This document shows positions 1-7,484 of a stretch of 10,089 bases of DNA, in pieces. The notes under the pieces are model-generated. The model searched no databases. It saw only the letters and a list, made by a program, of their open reading frames with translations, and was not told where the DNA came from. The position numbers were made by a program, and so were the translations under genes. How positions within the stretch are numbered: position 1 is the first letter of the stretch; each line of letters begins with the position of its first letter. Source of the DNA: CAZHPA01 sp964533945 (lineage in GTDB: Bacteria > Bacillota > Clostridia > Lachnospirales > WRBF01); NCBI GenBank assembly GCA_964533945.1, contig CAZHPA010000055.1, forward strand, positions 1 through 10,089, given 5' to 3'.

Positions 1-1463
1 TCGGGTAATAGATGTTGTTTAATGCTTTTACAAACTTCAAAACTACTATTTGCTAAAATGAAAAGAATGCGCTTTATAGGCTCGATTTCGCTGCCATTTT
101 CTTTTTTGCTTAAAGCAATTTGCTTTTCTTTATTATAAAATGGGATTAACTGTTGTTCTTTAGGTTTATCAATTTCCGATTTTATTGCAGAATAAGAAAT
201 ACCTGTTAAATCAGCCGTTTCTTTTATGTAGGCGTCTTGTTCAATGGCGTTTTCTAAATTTGCAAGAAGCATTGCGGCTTCTTTTGTGAATTGAACTTTT
301 TGTTCGGCTTTTTCAGATTCAATGTTGTATTTATTTTTTAAGCAATTAATTTGAAACGAAATATAGTTTTCGGCGTTGTTTAATTCATATGCAAATTTTT
401 CTGCTCCAAATTTTGAAATAAGTTCGTCGGGGTCTTTTGCAATAGTTTGATTTAAAACTTTAACTGAAAGACCGCTTCCAACCAAAATTGGAATTATGCG
501 CAAAGTTGCGTTTAAGCCTGCTGTATCGTTATCAAAGGCAATTATAACAGTGCTGAAATGGTGTTTTTTTAAAAGCTGAGCATGTTTAACGGTAAACCCT
601 GTTCCCAAAGAAGCAACGGCATTTTCAAATCCGTTTTGAAATAAGCTTAAAACATCTAAATAGCCTTCAACCAAAATAGCCTCTTTATTATTTTTTGACT
701 TGCGAGCAAAATTAATTCCATACAAATTATTACTTTTATCAAAAAGCGGTGTGTCGGGGCTATTTAAATATTTAGGTTCTGTTGAATTTAAAGTTCTTCC
801 TCCAAAACCAATAACATTTCCCAAAGCATCAAATATCGGAAACATTAAACGCCCTGTAAACCTATCGAAATATTCGCCGTTTTTTTTGCTTTTAACAATT
901 AAGCCAAGTTCAAGCATATTTTTTTCATCGTAGCCGCATTTTAGCAAATAGTTATATAAATCATTTTTTGAAGTATTAAAGTCAAGGGAATATCCAAGCC
1001 CGAATTTTGTAATTGTATTTTTAAAAACTTTGCGCTTTGCTAAATATTCGATTGCCTTAGAATTACTTTTATTCTTTAAATTATTATAAAAATATTTTGC
1101 CGCAACTTTATTTATTTCAAGCAGGCGGGCTTTATGTTCCGCCTTTTTTTTAAATTGTTCGGAAGCAGGTTGCTCTGGCAATGCATAGTTGGCTCTTTGC
1201 GCTAAAAATTTTATTGCTTCTTCAAAGTTGCAATTTTCAATTCGCATTATAAAGCTATAAACATTGCCACTTGCGCCACAGCCAAAGCAGTAATAAAACT
1301 GCTTATCTTTACTTACCGAAAAAGACGGCGTTTTTTCATTGTGAAATGGGCAACAGCCAAAATAGTTGCTGCCCTTTGATTTTAATTTTATATAAGATGA
1401 TACAACTTCCACGATGTCGTTGTTTAATCGTATTTCCTCAATAACTTCGCTTGGATAACGCAA
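1..1463 (-). CDS. dnaG: DNA primase DnaG (C-terminus cut by window edge)
   Basis: DnaG makes the short RNA primers for lagging-strand synthesis at the replication fork, working with the DnaB-type helicase. The first 487 residues are visible; family members are usually about 590-610, so most of the C-terminal helicase-binding domain lies beyond the left edge. The N-terminus has the CHC2 zinc finger (C38, H41, C59, C62) in the contexts CPFHNEKTPSF and YYCFGCGASG. The RNA-polymerase core follows, with RFTGRLMFPI and GFGGR. The Toprim domain has EGYLDV at 266-271, an ASLGT motif, FDNDTAG at 310-316 and AKDPDE. The start is TTG: an in-frame TGA lies at 1475-1473, no ATG or GTG follows before the conserved RYPSEVIEEIR, and AGGTGA at 1478-1473 sits 9 nt upstream. 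It lies 62 bp downstream of ileS on the same strand and may be partly co-transcribed with it. Identity is secure; the start is very likely. Confidence 0.96.
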   Translation of the reverse strand, partial: MRYPSEVIEEIRLNNDIVEVVSSYIKLKSKGSNYFGCCPFHNEKTPSFSVSKDKQFYYCFGCGASGNVYSFIMRIENCNFEEAIKFLAQRANYALPEQPASEQFKKKAEHKARLLEINKVAAKYFYNNLKNKSNSKAIEYLAKRKVFKNTITKFGLGYSLDFNTSKNDLYNYLLKCGYDEKNMLELGLIVKSKKNGEYFDRFTGRLMFPIFDALGNVIGFGGRTLNSTEPKYLNSPDTPLFDKSNNLYGINFARKSKNNKEAILVEGYLDVLSLFQNGFENAVASLGTGFTVKHAQLLKKHHFSTVIIAFDNDTAGLNATLRIIPILVGSGLSVKVLNQTIAKDPDELISKFGAEKFAYELNNAENYISFQINCLKNKYNIESEKAEQKVQFTKEAAMLLANLENAIEQDAYIKETADLTGISYSAIKSEIDKPKEQQLIPFYNKEKQIALSKKENGSEIEPIKRILFILANSSFEVCKSIKQHLLP

Positions 1464-1472
1464 AACAACATA

Positions 1473-1478
1473 TCACCT
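1473..1478 (-). promoter_or_regulatory. Ribosome binding site deciding the dnaG TTG start
   Basis: AGGTGA lies 9 nt before the TTG at 1463-1461. The in-frame stop TGA is part of this same hexamer, so translation in the dnaG frame cannot begin further upstream. An ATG at 1471-1469 is closer to the site but out of frame; it opens only a 15-codon frame. Confidence 0.6.
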
Positions 1479-1486
1479 AACCTTAC

Positions 1487-1515
1487 TTTAAATTTAATTC
1501 GACACTTTGTATCAA
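1487..1515 (-). promoter_or_regulatory. Possible weak promoter for dnaG
   Basis: On the minus strand TTGATA (1515-1510) is followed, after 17 nt, by TTTAAA (1492-1487). The -35 box matches the sigma-A consensus at five of six bases and the -10 box at four of six. It would start transcription shortly before the dnaG ribosome binding site. No terminator is visible between ileS and dnaG, so read-through from ileS is equally possible. AT-rich DNA makes chance matches common. Confidence 0.3.
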
Positions 1516-1525
1516 AACCCTTTTT

Positions 1526-4500
1526 TTATTTTCTTAAAACTCCTAAAGTAACGGTTTCTCCATTAATGCCCCACTGTTTACTAAACCCAAGGCAATTATT
1601 AGATTGGCAGCAAATTATTTCATCTGCCAAAACCTCGCCTTTAATAGTTTCGGTGTTTTGCTTAAATATTTTGTCAATTACTTCATTATTGCCAATATAG
1701 TATACGTTAATTCTATCAAGTACTTCAAAATTTGTTTCTTTTCTCATAGTTTGAAGTTTGCTTATAATTTCACGCACAAAACCTTCTTCAATAAGTTGTG
1801 GTGTTAGGGTTGTATTTAAAACAATGGTAATATTTTTGTCGGTTTCTGCGATAAAGCCTTCTTTTTGCGCTGTTTCAATTAAAACATCACTTTCTGAAAG
1901 AACAACTTCTGTTTCTTCAACTATAAAGTTAACATTGCCTGCTTTAAATTTTGCCATTAATTCATTGCCGTCAAAGTTATTTAATGTTTCTGCAATTTTA
2001 GGAACAAGTTTACCGTACTTTTTGCCTAACGTTCTAAGTTGAGGTTTAAATTTATATGTTGTAAACTGTGAAGCATCATTAATAAATTTTACACATTTTA
2101 TATTTAATTCTTCTGCAATTATTTCAATATACGAAGCCGAAAGTTCTGTTTCGCATTTAACAAACATTTCGCCTATAGGCTGACGGTTTTTAATGTTTGC
2201 ACTATTTCTTGCAGAACGCCCTAAAACAACTACATCTAAAACCAAATCCATGTCAACTTCCAATTGCTTGTCGATTTGGTTTTCATCTGCAACAGGAAAA
2301 TTACATAAATGTATGCTTTCAGGTGCTTTTTCATCAACTGCTTTAACTAAATTTAAATACATTTCTTCTGCCATAAACGGAACAAAAGGTGCAATTAATT
2401 TAGCTGTTGTTGTTAAAACAGTATATAGCGTCATATATGCGTTAACTTTAGTTTGCGGCATGTCATTTGCCCAAAAACGCTCACGGCTTCTTCTAACGTA
2501 CCAATTACTAAGTGCATCAACAAAGTCGCTTATTGCTCTTGTTGGTTCGGTTAATTTATATTGCTCTAAACAATTATCAACATATTTAACTAATGTATTT
2601 AGTTTAGATAAAATCCATTTATCCATAGCAGAAAGCTTTTCAAATTCAAGCTTATAGCTCATTGGGTTGAAATTGTCTATATTTGCATAAAGTACAAAAA
2701 ATGCATATGTGTTCCAAAGTGTTCCCATAAATTTACGCTGTGCTTCGTTAACTGCATCAACATAAAAACGGCTTGGAAGCCAAGGTGCCGAGTTTGTCAT
2801 AAAGTACCAGCGAACGGCATCTGCCCCTTGCTTATCTAAAACATCCCATGGATTAATAACATTGCCTAAATGCTTTGACATTTTGCGCCCGTCTTTATCT
2901 TGAACATGCCCTAGCACAATTACGTTTTTATATGGCGATTTATCAAATAAAAGCGTTGAAATAGCCATAAGCGTATAAAACCAGCCTCTTGTTTGGTCTA
3001 CGGCTTCTGAAATGAAATCGGCAGGGAAATTACTGTTAAAAATTTCTTCATTTTCAAAAGGATAATGTAATTGAGCAAAAGGCATAGCACCCGAATCGAA
3101 CCAGCAATCTATAACTTCTGAAACTCTGTTCATTTTGCCACCACATCCGGATTTAGGGCAGTTTAAAACTACATTATCAATATATGGTCTGTGAAGTTCT
3201 ATGTTTTCAGGAACATTTTCGCCCATTTCGCAAAGTTCTTTAATGCTTCCTATAGCGTGCCTGTGCTTGCATTCGCCGCATTCCCAAATTGGAAGCGGTG
3301 TACCCCAGTACCTCTCCCTGCTTAATCCCCAATCAATTACATTTTCTAAGAAATTACCAAATCGTCCTTCTTTAACATTTTCGGGAAACCAATTAACGGT
3401 ATTGTTATTTTTAACTAAGTTTTCCCTAACTTTTGTCATTTCTATAAACCATGTATCTCTTGCGTAGTATATTAAAGGCGTATCGCATCTCCAGCAAAAT
3501 GGGTAGCTGTGTTCATATAGCTGTGCTTTAAAAAGTTTGCCGCTTTGTTCTAAATCTTTAATTATTAACGGGTCTGCATCTTTAACAAATATATCTGCAT
3601 ATGGTGTAGCACAAGAAACAAAGTTGCCTTGTTCATTAACAAGCTGAACAAATGGCAAGTCGTAAACTCTTCCAACTCTTGCATCGTCTTCACCAAATGC
3701 GGGCGCTGTGTGAACAATTCCCGTTCCATCTGAAAGCGTAACATAATCGTCGCAGCAAATATAATACGCTTTTTTGTCTGGAGAATAGAAGTTAAAAAGC
3801 GGTTCGTATTCCATTTTTTCAAGTTGTTTTCCCTTAACAACTTCAATTACTTTATAGCCTTCTCCTAAAACTGTGTCTAAAAGCGCTTCTGCTAATATAT
3901 ATATTTCGTTGTTAAATTTAACTTTTGCATAATTTTCATTTGCATTAACAACAAGCGCAACATTTGAAGGAAGCGTCCAAGGTGTTGTTGTCCATGCTAA
4001 AAAATATTCGTTTTGTGCTTCTTTGATTTTAAACTTAACATATACAGATTTTTCCGAAACATCTTTATACGCTTGTGCAACTTCGTGGCTTGAAAGTGAT
4101 GTTCCACAACGTGGGCAATATGGAACAACTTTGTGTCCTTTATACAACAAGCCTTTATCCCAAATTGTTTTTAAAGCCCACCAAACAGACTCTATATATT
4201 TGTTATCATATGTTATATATGGGTTATCCATATCTGCCCAAAATCCGACTCTATCGCTCATTAAGCGCCATTCTTCCTCGTATTTAAAAACACTTTCTTT
4301 GCATTTTTTAATAAAAGGCTCAACGCCGTATTTTTCAATTTCAGGCTTGCCGCTAATTCCAAGCGTTTTTTCAACTTCAAGCTCAACAGGAAGCCCGTGA
4401 GTGTCCCAGCCTGCTTTCCTTAAAACATAATATCCTTTCATAGTTTTATAGCGTGGTATTATGTCTTTAACAACTCTTGTTATAATATGCCCTATATGCG

Positions 4501-4660
4501 GCTTACCGTTTGCTGTTGGGGGCCCATCATAAAATGTAAATACAGGGCAGTTTTCACGCAATTCTATGCTCTTTTTAAAAATATTGTTTTGTTTCCAAAA
4601 ATCTAAAACTTCAAGCTCGCGCTTATTGAAGTCTAAATTCGTATCAACCTTTTTAAACAT
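1526..4660 (-). CDS. ileS: Isoleucyl-tRNA synthetase, type 2 (IleRS2)
   Basis: This enzyme charges tRNA-Ile with isoleucine and edits off mischarged valine. The 1044-residue length and C-terminal style fit the long type-2 IleRS common in Clostridia and eukaryotes, not the ~930-residue type 1. The class I signature PHIGH is at residues 54-58 and the second ATP-binding loop KMSKH at 593-597. The CP1 editing domain shows the Thr-rich WTTTPWTLPSN (223-233) and HTAPAFGEDD (317-326). CPRC at 182-185 and further paired cysteines (YPFCWRC, WECGEC, NCPKSGC) suggest zinc sites. An anticodon-binding domain follows, with WYVRRSRERFW. The ATG start has AGGAGG 4 nt upstream. HIGH is canonical here, so the altered HXGH motif linked to extreme mupirocin resistance in some IleRS2 is absent. 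The gene is intact, diverges from the PEGA-dap operon and precedes dnaG. Confidence 0.97.
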   Translation of the reverse strand: MFKKVDTNLDFNKRELEVLDFWKQNNIFKKSIELRENCPVFTFYDGPPTANGKPHIGHIITRVVKDIIPRYKTMKGYYVLRKAGWDTHGLPVELEVEKTLGISGKPEIEKYGVEPFIKKCKESVFKYEEEWRLMSDRVGFWADMDNPYITYDNKYIESVWWALKTIWDKGLLYKGHKVVPYCPRCGTSLSSHEVAQAYKDVSEKSVYVKFKIKEAQNEYFLAWTTTPWTLPSNVALVVNANENYAKVKFNNEIYILAEALLDTVLGEGYKVIEVVKGKQLEKMEYEPLFNFYSPDKKAYYICCDDYVTLSDGTGIVHTAPAFGEDDARVGRVYDLPFVQLVNEQGNFVSCATPYADIFVKDADPLIIKDLEQSGKLFKAQLYEHSYPFCWRCDTPLIYYARDTWFIEMTKVRENLVKNNNTVNWFPENVKEGRFGNFLENVIDWGLSRERYWGTPLPIWECGECKHRHAIGSIKELCEMGENVPENIELHRPYIDNVVLNCPKSGCGGKMNRVSEVIDCWFDSGAMPFAQLHYPFENEEIFNSNFPADFISEAVDQTRGWFYTLMAISTLLFDKSPYKNVIVLGHVQDKDGRKMSKHLGNVINPWDVLDKQGADAVRWYFMTNSAPWLPSRFYVDAVNEAQRKFMGTLWNTYAFFVLYANIDNFNPMSYKLEFEKLSAMDKWILSKLNTLVKYVDNCLEQYKLTEPTRAISDFVDALSNWYVRRSRERFWANDMPQTKVNAYMTLYTVLTTTAKLIAPFVPFMAEEMYLNLVKAVDEKAPESIHLCNFPVADENQIDKQLEVDMDLVLDVVVLGRSARNSANIKNRQPIGEMFVKCETELSASYIEIIAEELNIKCVKFINDASQFTTYKFKPQLRTLGKKYGKLVPKIAETLNNFDGNELMAKFKAGNVNFIVEETEVVLSESDVLIETAQKEGFIAETDKNITIVLNTTLTPQLIEEGFVREIISKLQTMRKETNFEVLDRINVYYIGNNEVIDKIFKQNTETIKGEVLADEIICCQSNNCLGFSKQWGINGETVTLGVLRK

Positions 4661-4717
4661 ATTTCCTCCTTGTTTATCAATATACTAGATATTAGTCGAA
4701 TTTTAGAAGCTTAAATC

Positions 4718-4746
4718 ATTATAATGTAAAGTGTTTGCAATGTAAA
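4718..4746 (-). promoter_or_regulatory. Sigma-A-type promoter of ileS
   Basis: Read on the minus strand, TTTACA (4746-4741) is followed after exactly 17 nt by a perfect TATAAT (4723-4718). Transcription would start near 4711, giving a leader of about 50 nt before the ileS ATG. That leader is too short for a T-box. The -35 box directly abuts the -35 box of the divergent plus-strand promoter. Confidence 0.75.
4723..4746. repeat. Direct repeat AATGTAAA in the divergent promoter region
   Basis: AATGTAAA occurs at 4723-4730 and again at 4739-4746, 16 bp apart. One copy touches the ileS -10 box and the other covers its -35 box and borders the other promoter's -35 box. It could be a paired regulator site or chance in AT-rich DNA; nothing in the window favours a particular regulator. 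Confidence 0.3.
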
Positions 4747-4763
4747 TATAATTTTGCTATAAT
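4735..4763 (+). promoter_or_regulatory. Sigma-A-type promoter of the PEGA-asd-dap operon
   Basis: TTGCAA (4735-4740) and a perfect TATAAT (4758-4763) are separated by 17 nt, and a TG one base before the -10 box makes it an extended -10 promoter. Transcription would start near 4770, leaving about 32 nt before the ATG at 4802, too short for a lysine riboswitch. This is the only strong plus-strand promoter I see ahead of the operon. Confidence 0.75.
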
Positions 4764-4784
4764 ATAAATAAAGCATTTTTTAAA

Positions 4785-4790
4785 AGGTGG
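4785..4790 (+). promoter_or_regulatory. Ribosome binding site supporting the 4802 start of the PEGA gene
   Basis: AGGTGG lies 11 nt before ATG 4802, slightly longer than ideal spacing. The in-frame GTG at 4787 lies inside this site and has no purine-rich sequence of its own upstream, so it is unlikely to be the start although the open frame includes it. Confidence 0.55.
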
Positions 4791-4801
4791 ATTGCGGGCT
4801 T

Positions 4802-6430
4802 ATGAAAAATTACGAATATGAAAAAGAAGGTGTATATTACACTCCCACTTCATCATCACGCCAAACACAAACAAGCGGGCAGTTTAACGGGCAATTTAAC
4901 AAACAAAAAGTGCAACGATTAAAGCCGCAAAAATCGCAGCTTACGTTTTTTTATATGACAACAATAATTTTAAGCTTGGTAGTTTGTATTTTAACTTTTG
5001 CTATTGTAGCTTTTGCTATTAATTCAAGAGGGGCTAAAACATATGCAAACCTTCCCGAAGAGCCGGCTAATGAATTTGACCAAAACCAAACATCTAATTC
5101 TTTAGAGGGTTTACTTGGTCAGCACGAAGTAAGTGAAATTACGGGGCTAATTCAGCAAGTATCTACTAACACAAACCAAGTTAAAATTATGGATGTTGAA
5201 ACGGGAAAGCAATACAATTTAATCGTTGAGGAACAAACAATGTTAAGCGATAAATACGGAAAACCAATAGTTTTTCCGGAATTAACATCGGGAAACATTG
5301 CGGTTTTTAAGTTTGAGGCAAAAACGGGTAAGTTAATATCATTAGTTATTAGCGCTAATGCATGGGAATTTAAATCTGTTAAAAATGTGAAAGTAGACAG
5401 TGAAAAAGAAACAATAACATATGGAAACGACACGTATAAATACGACACAAGCTTAATAACCCAATATGAAGACAAAATGTTTGATGTTTCAGCAATTAAA
5501 CCTATAGATGTTTTAACAATAAGAGGATACAAAGAAAAAGTTTTTTATGTTGAACTTTTAAAAAGCCATGGAACGTTAAGCATAATTAACAAGGAAAAAG
5601 TTGAGGGCGGCTCAATAGAAATTGATACAAATATTTTTAAACCCATTGAAGCTCAAAATGAATTCGAACTTTTGGAAGGCTTACACAAAGTTGTTGTTAA
5701 AACAGCTTATACAGAAGTTTTTGTAAAAGAAGTAGACATAATGCATGGCGAAACACAAATTATCGACTTAAACGAAGTTGTGTTAAAAAAGGGAACACTT
5801 GTTGTTAGTGTTAATGTTCCTGACTGTAATTTTTTTATAAACGATAATGCATCAGAAAATCCGACTTATTTAGATTATGGAAAATACACATTAAAGGTCG
5901 AAAAAGAAGGCTTTATTACTTACGAACAAGCTTTTACATTAAATACCTCAACAAAGAATATTAATGTAACGCTTGAACAATTGCCAATTGCTACCGAAGA
6001 ACCCATATTCCCAGAGCAACAAGGCATTGAAGGTGATGGCGTTAATAATGGCGGAAGCGGTAGTGAAAAGCCAAAAGAAAAGGTTAAAAACGGAAAGCTT
6101 ATTATTACATCCGAGCCAAAAGGAGCAGATATTTATATCGACGGTACAAAAGTTGGGCAAGCACCAACACAAACAACTATTGAATATGGTATGCATACAA
6201 TAACAGTAAGTCTTGAAGGTTATATTGAAATTTCAACAGAAATTGAAATTAACGACAGAGAACATAAGTATCTTTTTGAACTGCAGCCAATTCACGAAAC
6301 CGTCACTCAACCTCAAATTTTAGGCTCTGAAAATTCTGAAAATTCTGTAACAGAACCAAACACACAAATTGAAATTGAACCAGAAATTGAACCAAAAGAA
6401 ACAGAACAACCACAAGAAACTATTTATTAA
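4802..6430 (+). CDS. Membrane-anchored PEGA-domain protein, function unknown
   Basis: This 542-residue protein has a cytoplasmic N-terminus of about 47 residues rich in Gln, Ser and Lys, one hydrophobic span at about 48-73 (TIILSLVVCILTFAIVAFAI), and a long outward-facing part, so it is a type II single-pass membrane protein. Residues ~100-250 look like two related beta-rich modules, ending in AVFKFEAKTGKLISLVIS and LTIRGYKEKVFYVELL. Three PEGA-like repeats follow: a diverged one at ~257-327, one at ~331-392, and a clear one at ~431-496 with SEPKGADIYIDGTKVGQAP. The tail after ~497 is rich in Glu, Pro and Thr. There is no LPXTG, SLH domain or lipobox. PEGA domains are known from bacterial surface proteins; a wall or polysaccharide contact is inference. 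It is the first gene of the operon, 16 bp before asd. The product class is sure; the role is unknown. Confidence 0.88.
   Translation: MKNYEYEKEGVYYTPTSSSRQTQTSGQFNGQFNKQKVQRLKPQKSQLTFFYMTTIILSLVVCILTFAIVAFAINSRGAKTYANLPEEPANEFDQNQTSNSLEGLLGQHEVSEITGLIQQVSTNTNQVKIMDVETGKQYNLIVEEQTMLSDKYGKPIVFPELTSGNIAVFKFEAKTGKLISLVISANAWEFKSVKNVKVDSEKETITYGNDTYKYDTSLITQYEDKMFDVSAIKPIDVLTIRGYKEKVFYVELLKSHGTLSIINKEKVEGGSIEIDTNIFKPIEAQNEFELLEGLHKVVVKTAYTEVFVKEVDIMHGETQIIDLNEVVLKKGTLVVSVNVPDCNFFINDNASENPTYLDYGKYTLKVEKEGFITYEQAFTLNTSTKNINVTLEQLPIATEEPIFPEQQGIEGDGVNNGGSGSEKPKEKVKNGKLIITSEPKGADIYIDGTKVGQAPTQTTIEYGMHTITVSLEGYIEISTEIEINDREHKYLFELQPIHETVTQPQILGSENSENSVTEPNTQIEIEPEIEPKETEQPQETIY
6326..6395 (+). repeat. 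Short tandem repeats in the PEGA protein tail
   Basis: TCTGAAAAT occurs twice in tandem (6326-6334, 6335-6343) with a partial third copy, coding for SENSENS. Shortly after, an imperfect GAAATTGAACCA repeat codes for IEIEPEIEP. These lie in the low-complexity tail and could vary in copy number by slippage without breaking the frame, because the first unit is 9 bp. Confidence 0.55.
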
Positions 6431-6446
6431 AGGAGTAGGAATAACA

Positions 6447-7436
6447 ATGAAAAAGTATAACGTTGCAGTCGTTGGAGCAACAGGCATGGTTGGAAGAACA
6501 TTTTTAAAAGTTCTTGAAGAAAAGCAATTTCCACTAGACCTTGACAATTTTTATGTATTTGCATCAAAAAGAACAGCAGGTTCAACACTTGAATTTATGG
6601 GAAAACAATATACAGTTTTAGAATTAACAGAAAGCTCTTTTAAAGATAACAAAATAGATATTGCTCTTTTTTCGGCAGGCGGCGAAACAAGCAAAAAATT
6701 TGCCCCAATTGCAGCAGAAAGCGGCTGTGTTGTAATCGATAACAGCTCTGCATGGCGTATGGACAAAACAGTTCCGCTTGTTGTTCCAGAAGTTAACCCA
6801 GAAGATGTTAAATGGAATAGCGGAATTATTGCAAACCCAAATTGCTCAACAATTCAAGCCGTTGTTGCGCTAAAGCCGCTTCACGACAAATACAAAATTA
6901 AAAGAATAGTTTATTCAACATACCAAGCAGTTTCAGGCGCAGGAATGGGCGGCGTTAAAGATTTAGAACAAAATACAGCAAATACTTTTAAATATGAAAT
7001 ATCCGGAAACTGCATACCTCAAATTGATGTGTTTTTAGACAACGGTTACACAAAAGAAGAAACCAAAATGATTGAGGAAACAAGAAAAATACTTCATTCC
7101 GAAAACCTTAAAATTACAGCAACTACTGTACGTGTTCCTGTTGTAGTTGGGCATAGCGAATCAATTAACGTTGAATTTGAAAATGCCTTCAACTTAGACG
7201 AATTAATAGAAACTCTTAAAAATTCAAAAGGTGTTGTTGTGCAAAACGATGTTGCAAACTTTGAATATCCAATGCCAACTAAAGCAGCCGGACATGATGA
7301 AGTTTTTGTTGGAAGAATACGTCGTGACTTTAGCGTTGAAAACGGAATAAATTTATGGGTTGTTGCCGATAACGTAAGAAAAGGTGCAGCTTCAAATGCT
7401 GTGCAAATTGCAGAATTATTAACTCTCGTTCCATAA
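6447..7436 (+). CDS. asd: Aspartate-semialdehyde dehydrogenase
   Basis: Asd reduces aspartyl phosphate to L-aspartate-4-semialdehyde with NADPH, the branch point for lysine/diaminopimelate, threonine and methionine. The 329-residue protein is full length for the bacterial family. It has the dinucleotide-binding GATGMVG at 10-16, the catalytic-cysteine motif NPNCST with Cys133, the SGAGMGG loop at 163-169, and the active-site His236 in RVPVVVGHSE. The open frame reaches back into the preceding gene, but ATG 6447 is the start: MKKYNVAVVGATG matches where the family begins, and AGGAG (6431-6435) with a second GGA lies just upstream. It is 16 bp downstream of the PEGA gene and 34 bp before dapA, so it is clearly in the same operon. 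Nothing is unusual in the protein. Confidence 0.97.
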   Translation: MKKYNVAVVGATGMVGRTFLKVLEEKQFPLDLDNFYVFASKRTAGSTLEFMGKQYTVLELTESSFKDNKIDIALFSAGGETSKKFAPIAAESGCVVIDNSSAWRMDKTVPLVVPEVNPEDVKWNSGIIANPNCSTIQAVVALKPLHDKYKIKRIVYSTYQAVSGAGMGGVKDLEQNTANTFKYEISGNCIPQIDVFLDNGYTKEETKMIEETRKILHSENLKITATTVRVPVVVGHSESINVEFENAFNLDELIETLKNSKGVVVQNDVANFEYPMPTKAAGHDEVFVGRIRRDFSVENGINLWVVADNVRKGAASNAVQIAELLTLVP

Positions 7437-7454
7437 AAGAAAAGGAAGGAGAAA

Positions 7455-7484
7455 ATGGGGGATATAATATATGACTATGTTTAA
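7455..7484 (+). promoter_or_regulatory. Nine-codon reading frame overlapping the dapA start
   Basis: GGAAGGAG (7444-7451) is the best ribosome binding site in the asd-dapA gap, but it sits 19 nt before the dapA ATG. It is ideally placed, 3 nt away, for ATG 7455, which opens a frame of nine codons (MGDIIYDYV) ending in TAA at 7482-7484. This runs through the dapA start in another frame. Ribosomes ending there could restart at dapA ATG 7471 or 7477. It may be a coupling device or chance; dapA can also use GGGGG at 7457-7461. Confidence 0.3.

Noticed and set aside
593..640. Disrupted dnaG near the Toprim domain
   Set aside because: The minus-strand frame reads continuously from 1463 to the window edge with all family motifs, so there is no frameshift.
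2193..2657. Plus-strand 154-codon open frame inside ileS
   Set aside because: It is antisense to a conserved, intact ileS, lacks a ribosome binding site and has a composition that only mirrors the opposite strand. The same holds for the other open frames within ileS, dnaG, asd and dapB.
4764..4801. Lysine riboswitch (L-box) ahead of the dap operon
   Set aside because: The predicted leader is only about 32 nt and holds no stem-loops; an L-box needs well over 150 nt.
4787..4801. GTG 4787 as the start of the PEGA gene
   Set aside because: The GTG lies inside the best ribosome binding site (AGGTGG) and has none of its own; ATG 4802 is better supported.
7463..7468. TATAAT as a -10 box for a dapA promoter
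   Set aside because: The sequence 17 nt upstream (about 7440-7445) is purine-rich and nothing like a -35 box, and transcription would begin at or after the dapA start codon.
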